This document shows positions 8,104 to 14,769 of a stretch of DNA of 64,000 bases, one piece after another. Every line of letters begins with the position of its first letter. Within the stretch, counting starts at the first letter, position 1. The position numbers were made by a program, and so were the translations under genes. Under the pieces are notes generated by a model. The model worked only from the letters and a program-made list of their open reading frames with translations, was not told the origin of the DNA and made no database searches. The stretch is taken from assembly GCF_000733925.1 (NCBI RefSeq), contig NZ_JPOO01000001.1, forward strand, positions 2,170,001 to 2,234,000, given 5' to 3'. Source of the stretch: Arenibacter algicola (GTDB lineage: Bacteria > Bacteroidota > Bacteroidia > Flavobacteriales > Flavobacteriaceae).

Positions 8104-9615
8104 TCAATTTATGTTTTCTAACGGGATAACTATAGTAAAAATAGATCCTTTGTTTTCTTCACTGGTAAATTCAATAGTGGCGCCAAGATTTTCCAAATGC
8201 TGTTTCGCAATGTTAAGTCCAATACCCGTACCTTGGTTCAACAATGCATTTTCTGCCCTAAAATAACGATTAAAAATATGTTTTTGGTCCTGAGCAGGTA
8301 TGCCAATTCCACGATCGATCACATCTATTAGTACGGTGTCCTTACCATTGCTCACCGCTAGACTTATAGTTGTATCTTCTGGGGAATATTTAATGGCATT
8401 ATGTATTAGGTTGGACAAGGCCAGTTCCAAGGTTTTTTCGTCAAATCTGATGAAAATATCATCGATATTCTCCGGATATTTAATGGTTTGGCCCGCCTTA
8501 AGGAGCATGTTGGCACCATAGACTACCTCGTTTACAATTTTGCTTAAAGGGAAAGTTTCTAACTTGTAATTTACCTTTCCAGAATCCAAACGCTCCACCG
8601 AAAGAAAATCGGTCAAAATAGTATCCAGATAGCGTACTTTGTTCTTTATGGTTTCAACGTGCTTATCCCTCTTTTCCTGTTGGTGACTTTCGGTATACTT
8701 GGACAATAAGGTAATAGAGGTAAGTATACTGCTCAAAGGGGTCTTAAATTCATGGGAAACCAAGGAAAGGAAGCGTGTTTTTAGCTCGTTCAATTCCTTC
8801 TCCTTGGCCAAGGCTTCCGTAAGTTGTTTGGTACGCTCTTGGACCTTTTTTTCCAGCTTTTCGGTATAATTCCTTCTCTCTGTAATATCAAGTATTATAG
8901 CTACAATAACATCTTTTTCACCAAATGTAGATAGTTGCAAATGTACTTCTACGGGATAGATAGACCCGTCCTTTCTTTGATGGTCGGTTTCAAACTTTAC
9001 CTTGTCCCTTGGGCCGTTAAGCAAGGGTTCTATTAGCAATTGGAATTGTGGGGAGTCCATATGGGGCTTAATGTCCAATGGCTTCAATGTCTTAAATTCT
9101 TCCAGGTTATAGCCCATATTTCGCTGGGCCTCTTTGTTTACGTTCACAAAATATTTTGAGATGGCGTCGAAAACGTAGATTTCATTGAGGGATTCATCAA
9201 ATATCCTTGCCCAATGGCTGAGTTCTTTTTCTTTGACCTTGCGTTCGGTAATATCAATTACTAGGGCCATGACATAGGTTTCGTCATAAAGCTTAAACGG
9301 ATTTAGACCCGCCTCAACAGGAAATTCCTCACCGTTTTTTCGTACCCCATGTAAATCCCTTCCCCGGCCCATTTGCCGACGTTCACTTTTATCAATAAAG
9401 TCCTCCACATGGTGACCGTGATGCCCGTGGTACCTTCTAGGTATTAGGGTGTCCAGCGGTTTTCCAAGGAGCTCTCCCTTATGGTAGCCAAACATTCTCC
9501 CGGCCGAGGAATTAGTGGCTACTATAAGCTGTTGGGTATTGACAACTATAATTCCTTCGGATACCCCTTCCGAAAGAAGGTTGAATATTTCACTGTTTTT
9601 TTGAAAGGCCTGCAT
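8104..9615 (-). CDS. Soluble PAS-PAS sensor histidine kinase (503 aa)
   Basis: No membrane segment or signal peptide, so it senses in the cytoplasm. PAS1 spans about 10-125, PAS2 about 133-247, a short coiled coil about 250-280, then HisKA with H288 in SHEFKTPL and HATPase_c with N406 (NLIHNAIKY), G1 box DRGIGIP (434-440) and G2 box GTGIGL (462-467). PAS1 has a histidine-rich loop, YHGHHGHH at 62-69, at the place where FixL-type heme PAS domains carry their ligand; a similar histidine also occurs in non-heme PAS domains, so heme is only a possibility. It forms an operon with the receiver-CRP gene 7 nt downstream. The box at 9640-9651 faces the other way, and no box-type promoter was found for this operon. 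Confidence 0.94.
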   Translation of the reverse strand: MQAFQKNSEIFNLLSEGVSEGIIVVNTQQLIVATNSSAGRMFGYHKGELLGKPLDTLIPRRYHGHHGHHVEDFIDKSERRQMGRGRDLHGVRKNGEEFPVEAGLNPFKLYDETYVMALVIDITERKVKEKELSHWARIFDESLNEIYVFDAISKYFVNVNKEAQRNMGYNLEEFKTLKPLDIKPHMDSPQFQLLIEPLLNGPRDKVKFETDHQRKDGSIYPVEVHLQLSTFGEKDVIVAIILDITERRNYTEKLEKKVQERTKQLTEALAKEKELNELKTRFLSLVSHEFKTPLSSILTSITLLSKYTESHQQEKRDKHVETIKNKVRYLDTILTDFLSVERLDSGKVNYKLETFPLSKIVNEVVYGANMLLKAGQTIKYPENIDDIFIRFDEKTLELALSNLIHNAIKYSPEDTTISLAVSNGKDTVLIDVIDRGIGIPAQDQKHIFNRYFRAENALLNQGTGIGLNIAKQHLENLGATIEFTSEENKGSIFTIVIPLENIN

Positions 9616-9639
9616 AAGCCAAAGATAAAATTTTTAAAC

Positions 9640-9651
9640 TGATTATTGTCA
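9640..9651 (+). promoter_or_regulatory. CRP/FNR-like box upstream of TerB-like gene
   Basis: TGATTATTGTCA fits TGAYnnnnRTCA. On the plus strand, TAATTTTA (9675-9682) follows after exactly 23 nt, giving a predicted start about 20 nt before the ATG at 9708. The mirror position for the kinase gene falls inside its coding region, so the site appears to be one-sided. Confidence 0.78.
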
Positions 9652-9707
9652 TATATAATACTTGGGATATTTGCTAATTTTAGCTCATTGTCTATAATGA
9701 TCTAAAC

Positions 9708-10112
9708 ATGGAAAATACAAAGAAAATAGGTAAGGAACTGTATGAAAACCTGGGAAAATTATTCTACGCCATTGCCATGGCAGATTCCCGCGTACATGCC
9801 AAGGAAGTAAGTAAGTTAAGGTCCTTTATTAGAAAATATTGGTTGGAGGTTGATAAGCTGGAAGATGAATTTGGAACAGATGCCGCTTTTCAAATAGAAT
9901 CGGTATTCGATTGGGCCATGGACAAAGAGAAGGATAGTGAAGTTTGCTTCGATGAGTTCAAGGAGTTCTATAAAGATAATAGCAATATGTTCAGTAAGTT
10001 TATCAAGGTACTTATTTTGGATACCGCAAACGCCATTTCCAATAGTTTTTCAGGAAAAAATAAAGCAGAATTGGTAATGCTGGGTAAATTGGAACTTTTG
10101 CTAAAAAAATAA
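9708..10112 (+). CDS. TerB-like small protein (134 aa)
   Basis: A cytoplasmic, mostly helical acidic protein without signal or membrane segment. The stretch LGKLFYAIAMADSRVHAKEV at about 16-35 resembles the first metal-binding helical region of TerB/DjlA-type domains (A-x-A-D-x-x-V-x-x-x-E), a fold of unknown enzymatic role found in tellurite and stress proteins. The similarity was judged by eye and is modest. The gene is monocistronic, divergent from the kinase, and has a good box-dependent promoter (9640-9651 plus -7 at 9675-9682). The product is therefore best called a regulon member of unknown function. Confidence 0.72.
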   Translation: MENTKKIGKELYENLGKLFYAIAMADSRVHAKEVSKLRSFIRKYWLEVDKLEDEFGTDAAFQIESVFDWAMDKEKDSEVCFDEFKEFYKDNSNMFSKFIKVLILDTANAISNSFSGKNKAELVMLGKLELLLKK

Positions 10113-10145
10113 ACCTTTAGTATTATTTGGGACTCCGATCATAGA

Positions 10146-10970
10146 TCAGATCTTAAATGTCATTACCGGCAATCTTGCGTGGTTGGCGATATCTTCACCA
10201 ATACTGCCCAATAAGAAATGAGAAAGGCCTTTTCTTCCATGTGTTGGAAGTGCGAGAAGGTCAAATTTTTCGGTCTTACTAAAATTAAGTATCCCATTTT
10301 CCACACTACGGTCATTATAAATTTCAACTTTAGCTTGGGTATCCCCGGCCTTGGACATGAATTTGGCCATGCGATCGTCAGCTTCCTGTGAACTCAAAAA
10401 ATCCTGATTTGGGGTATTGATGTATACCAATTTTAATTTGGCCGAAAATTTTTGAGCCATCAGCTTAACATTTTTATAGGCCATAACCATGTCCTCCGAA
10501 AAACTACAGGCGAAAAGGATATTCTTTATAGTGAAGTTTGATTTTTGCTCCTTTATAACCAAAACCGGGACATCGGAATTACGTACCACCTTTTCGGTAT
10601 TGGAGCCTATAAAAATCTCGTTGAAACCAGTACTACCATGTGATCCCATTACGATCAAATCAATATTTTGTTCCTTGGCAACATTGTTGAGCTCACTGAA
10701 TACCTTATAATTCTGCACTATTTTATGAATAGTGATGCCCTTTAAATAAGGTTTGTCCAGAAAGGGCTTAAATTTTTTCTTTGCAAGCCCCATAAAGTAT
10801 TTGGCTTCTTCGTACTCCAATAATTCCTCTTCAGCTATTACTGCCTCGGAAATTCCCAGCATATGTATTATGGTAATATCCGCGTTCTGCTGTTTTGCTA
10901 TACCAGCCGCAGCCTCCAGCGCATAGGCCGAGTGCTCGGAAAAATCAACAGGTACCAATATATGTTTCAT
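10146..10970 (-). CDS. Universal stress protein, two-domain, distinct subtype (274 aa)
   Basis: Double USP-domain protein that differs from the array at 1-6942. Domain 1 (KHILVPVDFSEHS) has G109/G112/G122-S123 in MGSHGSTG...IGSNTEKV. Domain 2 keeps much of the motif (PTHGRKGLSHFLLGS, with only the first glycine changed to proline), so both halves may bind nucleotide. This is closer to the common bacterial double USP. It is convergent with the TerB-like gene (33 nt apart). Its promoter is far upstream: box at 11149-11160 with TATTTTTG on the minus strand at 11118-11125, giving a leader of roughly 140 nt. Confidence 0.92.
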   Translation of the reverse strand: MKHILVPVDFSEHSAYALEAAAGIAKQQNADITIIHMLGISEAVIAEEELLEYEEAKYFMGLAKKKFKPFLDKPYLKGITIHKIVQNYKVFSELNNVAKEQNIDLIVMGSHGSTGFNEIFIGSNTEKVVRNSDVPVLVIKEQKSNFTIKNILFACSFSEDMVMAYKNVKLMAQKFSAKLKLVYINTPNQDFLSSQEADDRMAKFMSKAGDTQAKVEIYNDRSVENGILNFSKTEKFDLLALPTHGRKGLSHFLLGSIGEDIANHARLPVMTFKI

Positions 10971-11148
10971 TGTATATTTTTTTGGGTTGTAATCATCTTT
11001 GTTCCACTTTTGGCAGCCGTTTCAATTACCTAAAGTGGTGAGATAGTCCCCTTGCAAAATTGTCAATTCTGGTTGCATTGGGCCAAGGTCTCTTTAGAAT
11101 GCCAAAATATTCTTAAACAAAAATATATAGCAGCCGGACTATTTAAAA

Positions 11149-11160
11149 TGATATTGGTCA
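11149..11160 (-). promoter_or_regulatory. CRP/FNR-like box for USP 10146-10970
   Basis: TGATATTGGTCA, identical to the box at 964-975. A perfect TAnnTTTG element, TATTTTTG, is on the minus strand at 11118-11125 after 23 nt. No -7 match exists on the plus side. Confidence 0.82.
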
Positions 11161-11288
11161 CTATAGCAGTTTTAATTAAAGACACTGCAAGGAGCCCTGA
11201 AATTTGGGAGGGCTAATATTTTATATACTCTTCCAAATTAATAACAGGGATAAAAGGCCGAGCTTGGGATTTTATATTTGTACACTAA

Positions 11289-11300
11289 TGACATTGGTCA
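11289..11300 (+). promoter_or_regulatory. CRP/FNR-like box for WG-repeat/SDR/HEAT operon
   Basis: TGACATTGGTCA. On the plus strand, TATTTTAG (11324-11331; one mismatch to TAnnTTTG) follows after exactly 23 nt. The predicted start lies about 15-20 nt before the ATG at 11353. Confidence 0.82.
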
Positions 11301-11352
11301 TTTTGTACTGGATTGGGATACACTATTTTAGAGGAAACTAAAATTCAAAGTC

Positions 11353-11991
11353 ATGAAAAAATATATTATTACGGCATTCATAATGCTTATGCTTCCAAAT
11401 GTATTCCATTCCCAAACCGTTAAGAACATTGATGAGATAGCTCCGTTTAGCGAAGGATTGGCGACCGTTAGACAAGGAAATCAATGGGGATTTATTAATG
11501 AAGAGGGTACAATGGTCATTAATTTTCGCAACGATATTTATTGGAACAAGGATGCCGATACCTCAAAAAAGGATATTTCCGGTGTTCAATACCCTATGTT
11601 CAATGAAGGACGGTGCCTAATTACTAAAATTGTGGAGGATGGTGTTCCCGTTTATGGGTTTATAGATACCAAGGGTAATGTAGTACTTGAACCCCAGCTA
11701 TTAAATGTTTACCCTTTTAAGGATGGTTTTACCACGGCGGTCCTTTTTGAGAAATCCATGAAGGGAAAAAACGAGTTCAATCTAGATATTTATGAATTTA
11801 AGTTTCATGATGTTATGCTGGACACTTCAGGGGAAATTATAGAGTTCTTCAATAGAAGGTACAATATCCAAATGACCAAAAGAAGGTACCAGATGCCTGC
11901 AATGGGGGTAAAACAATTATCTGCTGGTCTTGTTGCGGTATATACTCAGGATCAAGGTTGGGAAGTAAGAAAGATAACTTTAAACAATTAA
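11353..11991 (+). CDS. Secreted WG-repeat protein (212 aa)
   Basis: An N-terminal signal peptide (MKKYIITAFIMLMLPNVFHS, cut near residue 20) directs it out of the cytoplasm. The mature part has WG-type repeats, seen as F-x-E-G-x-A ... WGFINEEGTMVI at about 31-56 and F-N-E-G-R ... YGFIDTKGNVVLEP at about 82-113, followed by a third degenerate copy (FKDGFTTAV). WG repeats are beta-rich, of unknown function, and common in Bacteroidota secreted proteins. It is the first gene of a tight operon: the SDR starts 2 nt after its stop. Control by the box at 11289-11300 makes it part of the regulon. Confidence 0.8.
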   Translation: MKKYIITAFIMLMLPNVFHSQTVKNIDEIAPFSEGLATVRQGNQWGFINEEGTMVINFRNDIYWNKDADTSKKDISGVQYPMFNEGRCLITKIVEDGVPVYGFIDTKGNVVLEPQLLNVYPFKDGFTTAVLFEKSMKGKNEFNLDIYEFKFHDVMLDTSGEIIEFFNRRYNIQMTKRRYQMPAMGVKQLSAGLVAVYTQDQGWEVRKITLNN

Positions 11992-11993
11992 AA

Positions 11994-12755
11994 ATGGGCC
12001 GATTAAAGGATAAAGTAGCCGTTATTACAGGCGGTGCGGGAGGAATAGGATTGGCTACGGCCAAACTCTTTTTGAAAGAAGGTGCCAAGGTGGTTATCGT
12101 GGATATTGATAGAGAGGTTTTGGAAAAAGCAATCCTGGCCATAGATCATGAGAATCTGTCTATTTGTGTTGCCGATGTTGCTAAAGCCTTAGACACCGAA
12201 AAATTTGTAGAAACAACCTTAGAGGTTCATGGAAAGATCGATATATTTTTCGCCAATGCCGGAATTGAAGGTACTTCCAAACCAATTGTGGAATATCCGG
12301 ACGAGGTTTTCGATAAGGTAATCGGGGTAAATCTAAAAGGGGTATGGCTCGGGTGCAAGCATGTAATTCCGAAAATGCAGGATGGAGGAAGCGTTATAAT
12401 AACTTCTTCTGTGGCAGGTTTAAAGGGCTTTTCCGGATTGGGAGCTTATGTGGCCAGCAAACATGCAGTAGTTGGTATAATGAGGGTTGCGGCCCAAGAA
12501 AATGCCAAACGTAAAATTCGCGTGAATACTATTCATCCAGGTCCCGTTAATAACAATATGATGCGGCGTATTGAAGTGGATATGTCGCCCGGCAGTCCTG
12601 ATGAGGTAATGAAGGGCTTTGAGGCTGCCGTACCTTTAGGGCGCTATGCAGAATCTAGTGAGATTGCAGCAATGGCCCTTTTCCTGGCCTCGGAGGAGAG
12701 TAAGTATATAACAGGAACTACTAATGTGGTAGATGGAGGCATGCTAAGTTCATAA
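11994..12755 (+). CDS. Short-chain dehydrogenase/reductase (253 aa)
   Basis: Classical SDR of standard length. The start is placed at 11994 (MGRLKDKVAVITGG), not at the longer in-frame start inside the preceding gene. The cofactor motif TGGAGGIG is at 12-19; D37 at the end of the second strand favours NAD(H) over NADP(H). The catalytic set is S139, Y152 and K156 (Y-x-x-x-K in YVASK); NAG is at 88-90. The C-terminal YITGTTNVVDGG is typical. Substrate unknown. Because it is sandwiched between a secreted WG-repeat protein and a HEAT-repeat protein (gaps of 2 and 3 nt), it probably works in a stress-induced pathway not recognised here. Confidence 0.93.
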   Translation: MGRLKDKVAVITGGAGGIGLATAKLFLKEGAKVVIVDIDREVLEKAILAIDHENLSICVADVAKALDTEKFVETTLEVHGKIDIFFANAGIEGTSKPIVEYPDEVFDKVIGVNLKGVWLGCKHVIPKMQDGGSVIITSSVAGLKGFSGLGAYVASKHAVVGIMRVAAQENAKRKIRVNTIHPGPVNNNMMRRIEVDMSPGSPDEVMKGFEAAVPLGRYAESSEIAAMALFLASEESKYITGTTNVVDGGMLSS

Positions 12756-12758
12756 GAC

Positions 12759-13274
12759 ATGGATAAAGGAGAAATGAGAAAATATTTGGAGGGTGGAGAT
12801 CTACGGACTATAGGAGGTGTAAAGTTTCTTCTACCTTTAATAAGGGACCAGAAGGACTTCGATATTTTATTCCGTTATATGTACTCCAAGGATAGGCCAA
12901 TAGTTATGAGGGCTGCAGATGCCGTGGAAAAAATTACTATTGGGCATCCAGAATATCTTGCCGGTCATAAAGGAGACTTATTGGCATTGCTCCAAAGTGC
13001 CGAGGACAAGGAATTGAAATGGCACCTTTCCTTGTTGGTATCAAGACTGCCCCTAAATGACCTAGAGCTGGAAATAGTCTTGGCCAAACTTAAGGAGTGG
13101 GCGGGCAACCCTGCTGAAAGTAGAATTGTAAGGGTAAACGCTTTACAGGCCCTATGCGAAATTAAAGATCAGGATCCCGGATTGGAAAAGGATTTTAGGA
13201 CTCTTATTGGAAAATTGCAAAAGGAGGAAATAGCTTCGATAAATGCCCGGATTCGCAATTTAAAAATAGGCTGA
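12759..13274 (+). CDS. HEAT-repeat-like helical protein (171 aa)
   Basis: Third gene of the WG/SDR operon, beginning 3 nt after the SDR stop. It is all-helical by composition, with paired amphipathic helices such as DFDILFRYMYSKDRPIVMRA and ESRIVRVNALQALCEI, the look of HEAT or ARM repeats that form protein-protein scaffolds. No signal peptide, membrane segment or catalytic motif is visible. I do not recognise a named family. A possible partner is the SDR encoded next to it (inference from position only). Confidence 0.7.
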   Translation: MDKGEMRKYLEGGDLRTIGGVKFLLPLIRDQKDFDILFRYMYSKDRPIVMRAADAVEKITIGHPEYLAGHKGDLLALLQSAEDKELKWHLSLLVSRLPLNDLELEIVLAKLKEWAGNPAESRIVRVNALQALCEIKDQDPGLEKDFRTLIGKLQKEEIASINARIRNLKIG

Positions 13275-13448
13275 TTCTCTATAATTGATAGTGTGGGATA
13301 CTTTTTCTTCCGTAGAGGGGCAACATGATTTATTATTGCCTTAAAATGATTCGTTATCCTGTTCGTCTTACGCTAAACTGTAATCTTCAATTTTAAATAA
13401 TTTAAGCACCCTGTCCCAGAGTATCCCTATAGGCAATTTTACCACTTA

Positions 13449-13460
13449 TGACATTTGTCA
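13449..13460 (+). promoter_or_regulatory. CRP/FNR-like box for M50/CBS protease gene
   Basis: TGACATTTGTCA. On the plus strand, TATCTTCA (13484-13491) follows after 23 nt. This is a weaker -7, agreeing with TAnnTT. The position rules out the longer reading frame that begins at 13455 inside the box and supports the ATG at 13506. Confidence 0.78.
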
Positions 13461-13505
13461 TTGTCAATGTCGTGCTGTGGAAATATCTTCAGCAAAATAT
13501 TACTT

Positions 13506-14594
13506 ATGAAGGGTTTTTTAAGGTTGGGAAAGATTGCCGGTATTCAATTGGAGGTCCATTGGACTTTTGCACTATTATTGATTTGGGCCGGTTTTATTGA
13601 ATTTCAGAATAGTGGAAACTTCGAAAGGGTAGCTGTTAACCAAGGATTTATTTTGGTATTGATGGCCTGTGTGGTACTGCACGAATTGGGTCATGCCCTT
13701 ACCGCTAGAAAATTTGGCATCAAGACCCAAAGAATTATACTTCTACCCATTGGGGGTGTGGCCACTTTGGATAAAATGCCGGAAAAACCTGGGCAGGAAC
13801 TATTGGTAGCCTTGGCCGGTCCGGCAGTTAATGTTGTTATCGCTATTTTTTTGTCTCTAATAATACCTATCAAAAGCTATTTTAATTTTGATAATATAAT
13901 GGTAGAAGAGATGCTTTATGCACCAAACCTACAGAATTTTCTTTTTTATCTTTTTATAGCCAATATAATGTTGGTAGTGTTTAATCTTATTCCGGCATTT
14001 CCTATGGATGGCGGGCGGGTACTAAGGGCCTTGTTGGCATTTAGATTGAGCCGTGTGCAGGCAACCAACATTGCGGCCAGTATTGGGCAGTCCTTGGCCG
14101 TAGTATTTTTTATCCTCGGTTTTTTCGTAAATCCCTTTCTAATTCTGATTGCCTTTTTTATTTTTTTCGGGGCGTATGGCGAGAATAAAATGGTTAGGCA
14201 AAACTTCCTTTTAAAGGGGCATCTGGTAAAGGAGGCCACCTTGACCAATATAACGGTACTACGTCCGGATAATAATGTACAAGAGGTTATAGATATCCTT
14301 TTGGCCAGTACTGAAAAGGATTTTGTAGTAGCGCTGGATAGGGAAATTAAGGGAATAGTTACCCAAAATGATGTTATTAAACATGCTAAGAATCCTTCTA
14401 TTTTAGTCAAGGATATTATGGATAAGAACTTCATTGTGATTGATGAATCTACAGAAATCACCCAGGTATTGGAACTTGTAGCCAAGGAAAAAAAGAGTTT
14501 TTTCCCAGTAACAAGTAATGAAAAATTGATCGGGGCTATAGATATGGTAAATATTAGTGAATTTATATTGTTGAGAACCGTATCGTCCAGTTAG
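13506..14594 (+). CDS. Site-2-type zinc metalloprotease with CBS pair (362 aa)
   Basis: Integral membrane M50 protease. Counting from the ATG at 13506, the HExxH zinc motif H59-E-L-G-H63 lies in a membrane helix (VVLHELGHALTARKFG), and the third zinc ligand is D168 in FPMDGGRVLRAL. Several hydrophobic segments lie between 18 and 220, then two CBS domains (about 235-360) that in other proteins bind adenine nucleotides. The family cleaves substrates inside the membrane, usually to release regulators. An M50 protease with CBS domains is also found in the mycobacterial DosR dormancy regulon. Monocistronic; the start at 13506 is fixed by the promoter (box 13449-13460), since the upstream frame start lies within the box. 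Confidence 0.92.
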   Translation: MKGFLRLGKIAGIQLEVHWTFALLLIWAGFIEFQNSGNFERVAVNQGFILVLMACVVLHELGHALTARKFGIKTQRIILLPIGGVATLDKMPEKPGQELLVALAGPAVNVVIAIFLSLIIPIKSYFNFDNIMVEEMLYAPNLQNFLFYLFIANIMLVVFNLIPAFPMDGGRVLRALLAFRLSRVQATNIAASIGQSLAVVFFILGFFVNPFLILIAFFIFFGAYGENKMVRQNFLLKGHLVKEATLTNITVLRPDNNVQEVIDILLASTEKDFVVALDREIKGIVTQNDVIKHAKNPSILVKDIMDKNFIVIDESTEITQVLELVAKEKKSFFPVTSNEKLIGAIDMVNISEFILLRTVSSS

Positions 14595-14769
14595 GGATTT
14601 ATGATTTTAAGTACTGGATATGTTCTGGAAGGTCATAATCATTGAAGCAACTTTATTATAATTCTATGGAAGACTTCCTACCTGAAGTATATGCTACAAT
14701 TGCCAATTAAAAACCTTTGTTCTTAAGATATACAACTTCCCATTATTTAATGGTATTAAATACTAACAC

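Larger units (their letters stand above)
10971..11352. other. Intergenic region with two divergent box promoters
   Basis: This 382-nt gap separates the USP (minus) and the WG-repeat operon (plus). It has no convincing gene. It holds two palindromes, each with its own -7 element pointing away from the other: 11149-11160 for the USP and 11289-11300 for the WG-repeat operon. Between them is a short inverted repeat AGCCCT/AGGGCT (11193-11198 and 11209-11214) with a 10-nt loop, too weak to call. The leader of the USP transcript, about 140 nt, has no recognisable riboswitch. Confidence 0.7.

Noticed and set aside
14595..14769. CRP/FNR-like box upstream of glgP
   Set aside because: GGTCATAATCATT looks similar at first sight, but no TGA-N6-TCA with the right spacing exists in this gap.
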